A stretch of 64,000 bases of DNA from Bacillus oleivorans. Its GTDB lineage: Bacteria > Bacillota > Bacilli > Bacillales > JC228. The stretch lies in NCBI RefSeq assembly GCF_900207585.1, contig NZ_OAOP01000001.1, forward strand, positions 558,001 to 622,000, in the 5' to 3' direction. Under the pieces are notes generated by a model. That model did not search any database, was not told the origin of the DNA, and saw only the letters and a list, made by a program, of their open reading frames with translations. Positions 35,757-44,606 of the stretch are shown one piece after another (the stretch's first letter is position 1; each line of letters opens with the position of its first letter). The position numbers and the translations under genes were made by a program.

Positions 35757-37487
35757 ATGAGTGTAGAACAAACACAAATGCAAGCTAAGAGCAAATGGAG
35801 CCGTCTAACTCAGTCCAAATATTTTATCTACGTCTTAATTTCGCCGTTGTTTTTAGTGCTGTTAGCCTATGTTATTTATCCGTTTTATCAAACCTTTCTG
35901 CAAAGCTTGAATGGGGTAGAAGGCGGGATCAGCGGAGAAAACTATCAGCGTTTCTTCAGTTTAGCAAGTACCGCAAATTTAGAGGCGCTCTGGACGAGTG
36001 TCTATATTTCCATTATTAGCGTCATTACTTGTGCAATTGTCGGGGTAGGAATGGCCTTTTTAATGGAGAGATACAGTTTTCCCGGGCGAAAAATTTTATC
36101 GATATTAGTGCTCTTTCCTATGGCGCTTCCGCCGCTGATCGGGGCATTGTCCTTTACGTTTTTATACGGGGAAAGCGGGATAATTCCGCGCTTCTTTCAG
36201 GCTCTATTAAATACAGAAGAGGTTCCTTTTTCTCTTAAAGGCATCAGCGGAGTGATAGTGGTTCACACGTTTACGATGTATACCTACTTTTATCTGACGG
36301 CAACAGCAGCCATAAAAGAGCTGGACCCGTCATTAGAGGAGGCGGCAACCAGCCTAGGGGCTGGACGGATCAGGATTTGGAGAAAGGTTATTTTACCGAT
36401 GCTTACTCCTGCGATGGTTGCTGCATCTTTGCTTGTTTTTATGATCTCGATGGCTTCCTACACAGCACCATTAATGTTTGGGGTCGAGAGAACGATGACG
36501 ATGCAAATTTATCTCTCCCGTACCAATGGGAATCTGGATATGGCAGCGACTCAATCTACGATTCTATCGATTGTATCAATATCGTTTTTGATCATTATGA
36601 AATGGTATCAGGGCAGACGGAATTACCAAAATCAAAGCAAAGGGATCGGGGTGCACCGGACAGAGGTGCGTTCGAAGTGGATGAAATATTCGTCGATGGT
36701 TTTATCAACGATTGGCGTTATTATTTTGATTTTGCCAATTCTCGTGATTGTGCTGATTTCCTTCTCGGTTGATGGGGAGTGGACGGTGCAGATTATTCCG
36801 ACCGCTTATACGCTCGACCATTATGTTGCCTTATTTACAGATGAGCGCACGTGGCGGCCAATCTGGAACAGTATTCAAATGAGCTTTGTCGCGACAATCG
36901 GAAACGTCATCTTTGGGGTAGCAGCAGCCTATGCGATGGTGCGGATGTCGTTTAAAGGTAAAACTCTCTTAGATGTACTAATCATGGTACCGTGGGCGCT
37001 TCCTGGAACGGTTGTAGCGGTTAACCTGATTGCTGCCTTTAGTGAACCAACTGTATTTAGTTTTAACCAAGTTTTAATCGGAACCTTCTGGATCCTGCCA
37101 TTGGCTTATTTTGTCCGGCATCTGCCGCTCGTTTTCCGTTCAACCTCAGCCAGCCTGATGCAAATGGATCAGTCGATTGAGGAGGCGGCCCGCAGTCTGG
37201 GAGCGAGCTGGTGGTATACGTTTAGACGAGTTATTTTGCCAGTCACCGCGACCGGAATTTTAGCCGGGACGTTACTAGCGTTTGTGCAAGGAATCGGGGA
37301 GTTCGTTGCTTCCATCTTGATTTATGGTGTGACAACCATGCCGCTATCAGTCGCGATTTTTCAAAAATTGTATTCGTTTGACTTTGGAACAGCCTGCGCT
37401 TACGGTGTCCTCCAAATTGTCTTAATCATCATCGTTTTATTTATTTCGGAAAAAATCTCTGGCGGAAAAGCTGGAGCTGCGATGTAG
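35757..37487 (+). CDS. ABC transporter permease with two fused membrane domains (FbpB-type)
   Basis: This 576-residue protein is a duplication of a six-helix permease, as in FbpB/ThiP/AfuB. Each half carries an EAA loop: LEEAATSLGAGRIRIWRKVI and IEEAARSLGASWWYTFRRVI. Because both halves are in one chain, one gene suffices for the membrane pore. It follows the ATPase by 10 nt and precedes the creatininase gene by 46 nt. Confidence 0.92.
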   Translation: MSVEQTQMQAKSKWSRLTQSKYFIYVLISPLFLVLLAYVIYPFYQTFLQSLNGVEGGISGENYQRFFSLASTANLEALWTSVYISIISVITCAIVGVGMAFLMERYSFPGRKILSILVLFPMALPPLIGALSFTFLYGESGIIPRFFQALLNTEEVPFSLKGISGVIVVHTFTMYTYFYLTATAAIKELDPSLEEAATSLGAGRIRIWRKVILPMLTPAMVAASLLVFMISMASYTAPLMFGVERTMTMQIYLSRTNGNLDMAATQSTILSIVSISFLIIMKWYQGRRNYQNQSKGIGVHRTEVRSKWMKYSSMVLSTIGVIILILPILVIVLISFSVDGEWTVQIIPTAYTLDHYVALFTDERTWRPIWNSIQMSFVATIGNVIFGVAAAYAMVRMSFKGKTLLDVLIMVPWALPGTVVAVNLIAAFSEPTVFSFNQVLIGTFWILPLAYFVRHLPLVFRSTSASLMQMDQSIEEAARSLGASWWYTFRRVILPVTATGILAGTLLAFVQGIGEFVASILIYGVTTMPLSVAIFQKLYSFDFGTACAYGVLQIVLIIIVLFISEKISGGKAGAAM

Positions 37488-37533
37488 ATGGTAATGGTGC
37501 AACGAAATTTAGATAGGGAGAGGAAGGATTCGG

Positions 37534-38271
37534 ATGAAGGCAAGTGATATCCATGGAAGAGATCATGAAAAGTTCCGGACCGCCAAGTTTGCCGTGCTCC
37601 CGTTAGGCAGCTTTGAATACCATGGTCCCCATTCACCCTATGGAACCGATTGTGTCTTAGCGGATGGGTTTGCCGGTCAAATAGATCCTGCGTTCGGCGG
37701 GTTGGTGTATCCGACTGTGCCATATACAGCCTGTCCGGGAAAAACGACAAAATATCCCGGCACGATTACGATTCGGCCATCCGTTATTCAGGAGTATGTG
37801 ATCGATATTGTAGAGGGGATTATCAGGGGCGGTATCTCGAACATTATTTTATTAAATGCCCATGACGGAAATATGGGAGTATCGCGAACCGTCGCCGAGT
37901 ATATCACCTCAAAATACGAGGATTCTCGGTTTCTATTAATCAATTGGTGGCAAATGGTTGAGATTGAAAAGGCGGAGGAACTTGGCCTCGTTGGCACAAA
38001 GGGCAGGGGGCATGGCGGGCCCTACGAGATGTCCGCTGCGAAGGCATTTCGGCCAGATTTAGTTCAGGTTGACGGAGCCGATCAGGAATTTAAGGAGGCA
38101 GCACCACTTTCCAAGCTTCCTTATATTCTAGTAGAAGGAAGGCCAGAAGCTTGGGACGGCTATACAGGGATGATTCAGCAAACGTCTCTAGAGCTTGGCG
38201 AAAAAATAGTGAAGGAAGCCACTCAGAATATGAATGCATTAATAAAAAATTGGCTACAAGCAGACGAGTGA
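37534..38271 (+). CDS. Creatininase family amidohydrolase
   Basis: This 245-residue protein belongs to the creatininase family, binuclear-metal hydrolases acting on cyclic or linear amides; relatives include MftE and FAPy deformylase. Metal ligands are visible: Glu and His in LPLGSFEYHGPHSPYGTD with its Asp, His in LLNAHDGN, and Glu in GGPYEMSAAKAF. Its place in a catabolic operon suggests hydrolysis of an amide or formamide in the imported compound. GGAGAGG lies upstream of ATG 37534. Confidence 0.85.
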   Translation: MKASDIHGRDHEKFRTAKFAVLPLGSFEYHGPHSPYGTDCVLADGFAGQIDPAFGGLVYPTVPYTACPGKTTKYPGTITIRPSVIQEYVIDIVEGIIRGGISNIILLNAHDGNMGVSRTVAEYITSKYEDSRFLLINWWQMVEIEKAEELGLVGTKGRGHGGPYEMSAAKAFRPDLVQVDGADQEFKEAAPLSKLPYILVEGRPEAWDGYTGMIQQTSLELGEKIVKEATQNMNALIKNWLQADE

Positions 38272-38290
38272 AACGAAAGGAAGGACAATT

Positions 38291-39811
38291 ATGGCACCAC
38301 TCAGGGAACGACTTTTGGAAAAAGAGGGAACTCAATTTCCTTCCAAAACATACACAGAAATGGTATTAAAACCAGCGTTTGATGAAGCGAAAGGCAATTT
38401 TGTGGAGTCGATGATTCAAATCCATTTTGCTCATTTAATTATGCTGGTTGATGTTGGGCTTGTTTCAAAGACGGATGCCCGTAAAATTATCGCTGCGATT
38501 CATCATTTAAAAGTCCAGGATATTAAGGAAAGTGAATACGAAGCGAAATTCGAGGATTTATTTTTTAAAATTGAACAGCTGCTAATTGAAGACGCGGGCG
38601 ATATTGCGGGGAATCTTCATATTGCGAGAAGCCGAAATGATATGGGGATTGCGCTCTACCGCATGACTTTACGCAAGAAAATTTTAGGATTGATGGAGTC
38701 TAGCCTGCTTCTGCGTGAGGCGTTAATTGAAATGACCCGTGAGCATATTGATACAGTTATGATCGGCTATACCCACACGCAGCAAGCACAGCCGACGACA
38801 CTCGCACATTATTTTAATGCGATGACCGATATGCTGACGCGTGATATGGAGCGATTAAAAGCCGCTTATAAAACAGTGAACAGAAGCAGCATGGGCTCTG
38901 CTGCACTGACCACTTCCGGATTTGCGGTGAACCGTCAGCGCGTCCAGGAATTATTGGGATTTGAAGAATTAATTGATAATGCATGGGATGCGGTATCCGG
39001 TGCTGATTATATTGCTGAGACGGCTACAGCTGTACAATTGTCGGCGATTAATCTTGGGCGGTCGATTCAAGATTTTCTGTTGTGGGGCACACAGGAATTT
39101 GGCGCATTTTTACTGGCGACGCCTTACGTGCAAATCAGCTCGATCATGCCGCAAAAGCGGAATCCGGTTTCGATTGAGCATATGCGCGCATTGTTATCGA
39201 GTGTAACGGGTGATGCACAGACAATACTGTTAATGCTGCACAATACTCCGTTTGGCGATATTGTCGATACCGAGGATGACATGCAGCCATATATGTGGCG
39301 GGCGCTTGAGAAATTAGGCGGAATCTATCGCTTGCTTGCCAGCGTGTTGATCACGATGGAAGTCGATAAGCAGAAATTATTGGAGCGGGCGCAAAAGAGC
39401 TTTGCTAATGTAACGGAATTGGCTGATACGATTGTGCGCACTGACCGTTTATCCTTCCGCCAGGCACATCATATTGTGAGCGCAACGGTAAGGGAGCTTA
39501 TGGAACATAAAGAGACCGAGTTAACTGCGTTAACCTTGTCGATTCTGAATAAGCATGCGGAAAAAATTGTAGGGCATTCGCTCAGTTTAACGGAGGAACA
39601 ATTGAAGGAAACGCTCGATCCAGCTCACTTTGTAAAAATTCGTTCACTTGAAGGCGGTCCAAGTCCAGACCGGATGAAGCAAACGATTGAAAAGCGACTT
39701 AAGGACCAAAAACATTTAGAAGCGTGGTTACAGGAAAAACGCGCCCTCTTAGAAAAAGCGAATCAAGAGGTGAATACCATCTTGAAGAAGTGGATGGAAG
39801 AGGATGAGTAA
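38291..39811 (+). CDS. ArgH-like lyase (fumarase/aspartase superfamily)
   Basis: This 506-residue protein is of the argininosuccinate lyase family, longer than the usual ~460. Superfamily regions are present: ARSRNDMGIALYRM, the catalytic His region GYTHTQQAQPTT, and the signature SSIMPQKRNPVSIEH with the catalytic Ser loop. These enzymes cleave a C-N bond and release fumarate. No arginine biosynthesis genes are near, so this is probably a catabolic paralogue acting on a succinyl- or aspartyl-type adduct. Its 3' end overlaps the kinase gene by 8 nt. Confidence 0.85.
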   Translation: MAPLRERLLEKEGTQFPSKTYTEMVLKPAFDEAKGNFVESMIQIHFAHLIMLVDVGLVSKTDARKIIAAIHHLKVQDIKESEYEAKFEDLFFKIEQLLIEDAGDIAGNLHIARSRNDMGIALYRMTLRKKILGLMESSLLLREALIEMTREHIDTVMIGYTHTQQAQPTTLAHYFNAMTDMLTRDMERLKAAYKTVNRSSMGSAALTTSGFAVNRQRVQELLGFEELIDNAWDAVSGADYIAETATAVQLSAINLGRSIQDFLLWGTQEFGAFLLATPYVQISSIMPQKRNPVSIEHMRALLSSVTGDAQTILLMLHNTPFGDIVDTEDDMQPYMWRALEKLGGIYRLLASVLITMEVDKQKLLERAQKSFANVTELADTIVRTDRLSFRQAHHIVSATVRELMEHKETELTALTLSILNKHAEKIVGHSLSLTEEQLKETLDPAHFVKIRSLEGGPSPDRMKQTIEKRLKDQKHLEAWLQEKRALLEKANQEVNTILKKWMEEDE

Positions 39812-40790
39812 AATGAGGTACCCGTTGCTTGCAATAGACGGAGGCGGTACGAAAACCATTGCCGTCGTGACAAATGAAAAGGGTGAAATAGTGGCTACTG
39901 GCCGGGCTGGGGCGACAAATTATCAGGTGGTTGGAGAAAAGCAGTCGCAGTTGGCGCTTCAGGCTGCGCTTCAGGCAGCGGTGGATGAGGTGCTGGCAGG
40001 GCAGGATGAAGCTGAGGCGGTTATGGCCGATCGGGAAACGGTAGCGTTTGACCGGGCCGTCTTTGCATTAGCCGGGATCGATACAAAACGGGATGAAACG
40101 GTTGTGAGAGAGATTGTGGCGTCTGCTTTGGCAGGATTACGGGTGGAAGTTGGAGAGGTTATCATTGAAAATGACTGTTTGTCTGCATTGCTTGGGGCAA
40201 CAGGAAACTCACCAGGTGTGTTGTTGATCTCCGGAACTGGCTCGATCGTCTTTGCACATGACGGAAAGGGAGACTTTATCCGGGCTGGCGGCTGGGGCCA
40301 TCGCGTCGGTGATGAAGGAAGCGGCTATTGGATTGGCAAGGAAGCGATCCGCTCAGTTCTGAAGATGTATGACGGACGAGTAAAAACGGAATCGATTTTG
40401 GCTCAGATGATTCTGGAGCACTTTGGTTTTGGGCACATCGAAGACCTTTATAACTGGGTATATAGTGAAAACTACTCCGTAGATGACGTCAGTGCCCTCT
40501 CTATGGTGGTTGAGAAAGCAGCGGAGCAAGGGGATCAGGTGAGCTGCTCAATCCTAGACAAAGCGGTAACCGAACTAGAACAATTGCTGTATGCGGTTTT
40601 GGACGGTGGCGGAAACGATGTCTTTCGCAGCGCCTTTTCGCTTGTCCTGCAGGGCGGAATCCTCCAGCACAACCGCTACATCCGCGAAAAAATCCTAGCC
40701 AGCCTAAACACAACCCATCCCCGCCTCCAGCTCATCACCACCCACCCCGAACCCATCCACAACATCATCCAGCGTGGGTTAGGGTGCTGA
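39804..40790 (+). CDS. BadF/BadG/BcrA ATPase-family kinase (N-acetylglucosamine kinase-like)
   Basis: This is a 328-residue ASKHA-fold protein: phosphate-1 loop LAIDGGGTKTIAVVTNEKG, adenosine-side motif LLISGTGSIVFAHDG, and the NAGK-type GGWGHRVGDEGSGYWIGK. Family members include eukaryotic GlcNAc kinase and bacterial glucosamine or MurNAc-type kinases. Here it probably phosphorylates a sugar moiety taken up or released in this pathway. It overlaps the lyase gene, so it is translationally coupled. A stop-proximal element (GTTACGCCCTGG, then TTGTTTCAG) follows. Confidence 0.88.
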   Translation: MSKMRYPLLAIDGGGTKTIAVVTNEKGEIVATGRAGATNYQVVGEKQSQLALQAALQAAVDEVLAGQDEAEAVMADRETVAFDRAVFALAGIDTKRDETVVREIVASALAGLRVEVGEVIIENDCLSALLGATGNSPGVLLISGTGSIVFAHDGKGDFIRAGGWGHRVGDEGSGYWIGKEAIRSVLKMYDGRVKTESILAQMILEHFGFGHIEDLYNWVYSENYSVDDVSALSMVVEKAAEQGDQVSCSILDKAVTELEQLLYAVLDGGGNDVFRSAFSLVLQGGILQHNRYIREKILASLNTTHPRLQLITTHPEPIHNIIQRGLGC

Positions 40791-40799
40791 AGACTGGGC

Positions 40800-40845
40800 G
40801 ATTCCAGGGTGTGCGTGTTACGCCCTGGATTTTTTGTTTCAGAAT
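40800..40845 (+). repeat. Dispersed stop-proximal element after the kinase gene
   Basis: CCAGGGTGTGCGTGTTACGC, then CCTGGATTTTTTGTTTCAG. The CCAGGG and CCCTGG arms form a hairpin followed by TTTTTT, so this copy can act as a terminator. Confidence 0.65.
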
Positions 40846-40984
40846 CAATCTTTCATAAAGACTGTTTAAAAGCTAAGTTTTTACACATATATAAAGACGT
40901 AAAATAATTTGGAAAATGTTGCGAGATTTCTTTTCTTCTATCCTCCAAAATTTTAAACAATCGACTGTTTCAAGATAAAAATGT

Positions 40985-41021
40985 TTGACATATGATTTTA
41001 GATGTAACTATAATGATTACA
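40985..41021 (+). promoter_or_regulatory. ywnA promoter with overlapping Rrf2-type operator
   Basis: TTGACA (40985-40990) and TATAAT (41009-41014) are 18 bp apart, a near-ideal sigma-A promoter. The inverted repeat TGTAA-N9-TTACA (41003-41021) covers the -10, and the same N9-spaced repeat occurs before ywnB. This suggests autorepression by YwnA. Confidence 0.75.
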
Positions 41022-41037
41022 ACGGGTAGGTGGTCAT

Positions 41038-41466
41038 ATGAAAATCAGCAGTCGCTTTACGGTCGCTGTCCATATACTTGCTTTAATTAGCATTCAAAAA
41101 AATGCTGTATGTACGTCTGAGTGGATTGCGCAAAGTGTTAACACAAATCCAGTAGTGATCCGAAAGATTTTAGGAAAGCTAAAGGAGGCAGGCTTTGTTC
41201 AGGTTCACCGGGGAGTGGGCGGGGCTGAGCTGCTAAAACCTTTAGCGGAAATAACGCTCTTGGATGTATATCACGCGGTCGAAGTTGTAGGAGAGGGTGA
41301 ACTCTTTCAATTTCATGAACAGCCCAACCCAAATTGCCCAGTTGGAGCCAATATTCAAGGGGTTCTTGAACTCATCCTATTGAAGGCCCAAGCAGCAATG
41401 GAGAATGTTTTACAAGAGATATCGTTGGAAGAATTGGTGACCGTTTTGAATAAAAAAATTGGATAA
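41038..41466 (+). CDS. ywnA: Rrf2 family transcriptional regulator
   Basis: This is a 142-residue Rrf2-type repressor. The winged helix begins SSRFTVAVHILALI and continues SEWIAQSVNTNPVVIRKILG, with the wing VHRGVGGAELLKPLAEITLLDV. Of the cysteines usually used by iron-sulfur Rrf2 members, only Cys in NPNCPVG and one N-terminal Cys (AVCTSEW) are present, so a cluster is unlikely. Gene order with the NAD(P)-binding protein downstream matches B. subtilis ywnA-ywnB. Confidence 0.85.
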   Translation: MKISSRFTVAVHILALISIQKNAVCTSEWIAQSVNTNPVVIRKILGKLKEAGFVQVHRGVGGAELLKPLAEITLLDVYHAVEVVGEGELFQFHEQPNPNCPVGANIQGVLELILLKAQAAMENVLQEISLEELVTVLNKKIG

Positions 41467-41493
41467 ATGGTTATTCAATTTTTTTTGGGACTG

Positions 41494-41514
41494 TTGTAAT
41501 TGAAATGGTTACAA
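41494..41514 (+). promoter_or_regulatory. Second Rrf2-type operator, upstream of ywnB
   Basis: TTGTAA-N9-TTACAA (41494-41514) repeats the half-sites and the nine-base spacing of the ywnA operator, on the other side of the regulator gene. Confidence 0.7.
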
Positions 41515-41540
41515 CGAGATGACTTATCTGCCTGACAAAA

Positions 41541-41574
41541 GTCCATAATAAAAAAGGTTTACTTAATTATGGAC
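41541..41574. promoter_or_regulatory. GTCCATAAT/ATTATGGAC inverted repeat before ywnB
   Basis: Perfect 9-bp arms at 41541-41549 and 41566-41574 enclose 16 bp. The function is unknown; it may be a second operator or an mRNA hairpin in the ywnB leader. Confidence 0.5.
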
Positions 41575-41615
41575 CTAGTAGAAAAACCACATAGAAAAAA
41601 TGGAGGGAAATCATT

Positions 41616-42257
41616 ATGAAAATTGGAATTATCGGGGCATCGGGAAAAGCAGGAAGTCTAATTTTAAAAGAAGCTCAAGCAAGAGGTCACGAAGTAACAG
41701 CCATTGTCAGAAATGCGGCAAAGGTTTCTGATCAAAATGTAAATGTGCTAGAGAAAGATATTTTCGATCTAAAAGCAGAAGACTTAAAAGGATTTGACGC
41801 TGTCGTTAATGCATTTGGGGCTCCTCCTGGAAAAGAAGAACTTCATGTGGAAGCAGGAAGAGTTTTAATTGAAGCGATGAATGGAGCACCTGATACTCGT
41901 TTAATCGTAGTTGGCGGTGCAGGAAGTCTTTACGTAGACGAAGCTAAAACTGTTCAATTAATAGATACTCCTGAGTTTCCAAAAGAATACTATCCAACAG
42001 CTTCTAACCAAGCGAAAAATCTTGAGGACCTAAAAAATTCTAGCGGAATCAAATGGACCTTCATTAGTCCTGCTGCCTTTTTCGATCCGGCTGGAAAAAG
42101 AACAGGTACATACCAAAAAGGCGGAGAATCCTTTATGGTTAACCAGCAAGGCGAAAGCTATCTCAGCTACGCAGATTTCGCCGTTGCCGTCCTAGACGAA
42201 ATCGAAAACCCGCAGCACATCAACCAACGCTTCACCCTTGTCTCAGAAAAAGCATAA
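41616..42257 (+). CDS. ywnB: NAD(P)-binding oxidoreductase-like protein (NmrA/SDR-atypical)
   Basis: This 213-residue single-domain Rossmann protein starts MKIGIIGASGKAGSLILKEA with the GxxGxxG dinucleotide motif. ALVVGGAGSL-like IVVGGAGSLYVDEA and WTFISPAAFFDP are typical of the YwnB/YesF group of atypical short-chain reductases. The substrate is unknown; relatives respond to quinone or electrophile stress. GGAGG precedes ATG 41616. It is controlled, by position, by the YwnA operator upstream. Confidence 0.88.
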   Translation: MKIGIIGASGKAGSLILKEAQARGHEVTAIVRNAAKVSDQNVNVLEKDIFDLKAEDLKGFDAVVNAFGAPPGKEELHVEAGRVLIEAMNGAPDTRLIVVGGAGSLYVDEAKTVQLIDTPEFPKEYYPTASNQAKNLEDLKNSSGIKWTFISPAAFFDPAGKRTGTYQKGGESFMVNQQGESYLSYADFAVAVLDEIENPQHINQRFTLVSEKA

Positions 42258-42267
42258 AAACTCAAAG

Positions 42268-42418
42268 GTGTGTACCTATTCCATCGGTGCATGCCTGTCA
42301 TGCCCCGATTATTTGATTTATAGAGGTTGACTTTCTGTGCCCTAGCGGCTGCGGGGCATAGGTTTGACACTTGTATAGAGAGAACTGCTTGATATTTAGC
42401 AGGTTCTCTTTTTTTTTT
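42268..42418 (+). terminator. Stop-proximal element and intrinsic terminator after ywnB
   Basis: The first part (42268-42315) is a divergent stop-proximal element (GGTGCATGCCTGTCATGCCC). The terminator is GAGAACTGCT (42380-42389) paired with AGCAGGTTCTC (42398-42408) and ten T. Confidence 0.7.
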
Positions 42419-42724
42419 GTACTATTGATAAAATAATTGAGTTAGGATCCGCCGATAATCTTCCACTATATAACACAAAATCCCGCTTATTAACATATCA
42501 GGCAATTTTCCATAATATATTATATAAAAGTAGTAAATATCGTTGCATTTATCTTAAAACGACAACCCTCAACCAGAAAATGGACAAACTGTTGGTAAGG
42601 ACAAATGTTGAAGTTAAGACAATCGTTTACTGTTGCAAAACTGGGTACAAAAACCCTAATTCATATTATTTTCATTTTAAAATTATTGTATGATAAAAAT
42701 AGATAAAGAGCAGGGAGTGATAGG
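42419..42724. other. AT-rich intergenic region before pgcA
   Basis: About 300 bp with no open frame, repeat or strong promoter that I can support. Confidence 0.4.
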
Positions 42725-44461
42725 ATGTCTTGGGAAAAAGAGTATGAAAAATGGGAGCAATTTAAAGGCTTAGAAGTGAATCTGAAAACAGTCTTAACTT
42801 CAATGACAGACAAAGAAAAAGAAGACAGCTTCTATAAACATCTAGAGTTTGGGACAGGCGGTATGCGCGGTGAACTTGGGCCTGGTACAAATCGGATGAA
42901 CATATATACGGTGCGGCGCGCTGCGGAAGGGTTGGCAAAATATATTGTTGAACAGGGAGAAGAAGCGAAGCAGCGCGGTGTCGCTGTAGCCTATGATTCC
43001 CGCCATCAGTCCCCTGAGTTTGCCGTAGAGGTAGCAAAAACGATCGGTAAATATGGAATTAAATCTTATGTATTTAATAACTTGAGACCAACTCCTGAGC
43101 TTTCATTTGCTGTTCGCTATTACGGGGCCTATGCCGGCGTTGTCATTACCGCAAGCCATAACCCACCAGAATACAACGGATTTAAGGTATATGGAGAGGA
43201 TGGCGGTCAGCTTCCTCCTGAGGCAGCAGATATCATTATTCGCTACATGAACCAGGTTACAAATGAGCTAACGGTTGAAGTAGCGGAAGAAAAAGTACTG
43301 CTAGAACAAGGAATTCTTCACTATATTGGTGCCGAAGTGGACCAAGCCTATATAGAAAAATTGAAAACGATTCAATTAAATCGGGAACTGGTCAGCCGCG
43401 TTAGTAAAGACCTGAAAATTGTCTTCACACCGCTTCACGGCACTGCCAATCAACCAGTCCGTGATGGATTGACGGCTTTTGGTTTTGAAAATGTAACAGT
43501 TGTGAAAGAACAAGAAGAACCAGACCCTAACTTTTCTACTGTCCAATCACCAAACCCTGAGGAGCATGCTGCATTTGAGATTGCAATTCGTTACGGAAAA
43601 GCAGCAGATGCCGATCTCCTGTTAGGAACTGATCCTGATGCGGACCGCCTAGGGGTTGCAGTGAAAAACGAAGATGGCGAATATGTTGTTTTAACTGGGA
43701 ACCAAACCGGTGCCTTAATGCTCTATTATCTTTTATCACAAAAGCAAGAAAAAGGAATCCTCCCTGCAAACGGAGTGGTGTTAAAAACGATTGTTACCTC
43801 GGAAATTGGGCGTGCGATTGCCGAAAGCTTTGGGCTCACAACGATTGATGTGTTAACCGGATTTAAATTCATCGGCGAAAAAATTAAAGAGTACCAAACA
43901 ACTGGTGAATACAGCTTCCAATTTGGTTATGAGGAAAGCTATGGGTATTTAATTGGCGATTTTGTCCGTGACAAAGATGCGGTCCAATCTGCTTTATTTG
44001 TAGCTGAAGTGGCGGCTTATTATAAAGCGCAGGGAAAAACCCTGTATGACGGGCTATTAGACATCTATCAAAAATATGGCTTTTACCGCGAAGGCTTAAA
44101 ATCTTTAACTTTAAAAGGTAAAGATGGGGCCGAACAGATCCAGGGTATTCTCGAAAGCTTCCGCCAAGCTCCGCCGACTTCTATTAACGGAGTATCAATT
44201 GTAACAATCGAGGACTATCATTCTAGTGAGCGGGTTCATCCGCAAACAGGAGAAAATGAAAAAATCTATCTTCCAAGCTCAAACGTATTGAAATATTACT
44301 TAGAAGATGGCTCATGGTTCTGTGTTCGTCCATCTGGAACCGAGCCAAAGTGTAAGTTTTATTTTGCGGTTAAAGGAACGTCCCTCAAGAATAGTGAAGA
44401 GAGATTGAACCAGCTCCAAGCCGCCGTTATGGAGAAGGTGCAGGAATTAGTAAAAGCATAA
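42725..44461 (+). CDS. pgcA: Phosphoglucomutase/phosphomannomutase (alpha-phosphoglucomutase)
   Basis: This 578-residue alpha-D-phosphohexomutase interconverts glucose-6-phosphate and glucose-1-phosphate, feeding GtaB. The phosphoserine loop is [19 protein letters not shown], the metal-binding loop [13 protein letters not shown], the sugar-binding loop [13 protein letters not shown], and the phosphate-binding loop [13 protein letters not shown]. The start has GGGAG upstream. Length and motifs match B. subtilis PgcA. It is monocistronic, with a terminator at 44468-44495. Confidence 0.93.
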   Translation: MSWEKEYEKWEQFKGLEVNLKTVLTSMTDKEKEDSFYKHLEFGTGGMRGELGPGTNRMNIYTVRRAAEGLAKYIVEQGEEAKQRGVAVAYDSRHQSPEFAVEVAKTIGKYGIKSYVFNNLRPTPELSFAVRYYGAYAGVVITASHNPPEYNGFKVYGEDGGQLPPEAADIIIRYMNQVTNELTVEVAEEKVLLEQGILHYIGAEVDQAYIEKLKTIQLNRELVSRVSKDLKIVFTPLHGTANQPVRDGLTAFGFENVTVVKEQEEPDPNFSTVQSPNPEEHAAFEIAIRYGKAADADLLLGTDPDADRLGVAVKNEDGEYVVLTGNQTGALMLYYLLSQKQEKGILPANGVVLKTIVTSEIGRAIAESFGLTTIDVLTGFKFIGEKIKEYQTTGEYSFQFGYEESYGYLIGDFVRDKDAVQSALFVAEVAAYYKAQGKTLYDGLLDIYQKYGFYREGLKSLTLKGKDGAEQIQGILESFRQAPPTSINGVSIVTIEDYHSSERVHPQTGENEKIYLPSSNVLKYYLEDGSWFCVRPSGTEPKCKFYFAVKGTSLKNSEERLNQLQAAVMEKVQELVKA

Positions 44462-44467
44462 TTCGAT

Positions 44468-44495
44468 GCGGGGCACAATTGGTGCTCCGCTCTTT
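44468..44495 (+). terminator. pgcA terminator
   Basis: GCGGGGCAC (44468-44476) pairs with GTGCTCCGC (44482-44490) at 8 of 9 positions, followed by TCTTTACTGTTTT. Confidence 0.65.
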
Positions 44496-44606
44496 ACTGT
44501 TTTACCGAAATTCATGAAATTGTGGAACTTTAGGACAAGCCCGAGTATAATTTTACATGGAAATAGGTTATGACATAATGGTAGATAGAAAGGAGTCGAT
44601 TTAACG

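Noticed and set aside
33542-37487. Simple annotation as an iron(III) importer
   Set aside because: The binding protein lacks a visible iron-type Tyr pair and is embedded in a catabolic operon, so an organic substrate is more likely.
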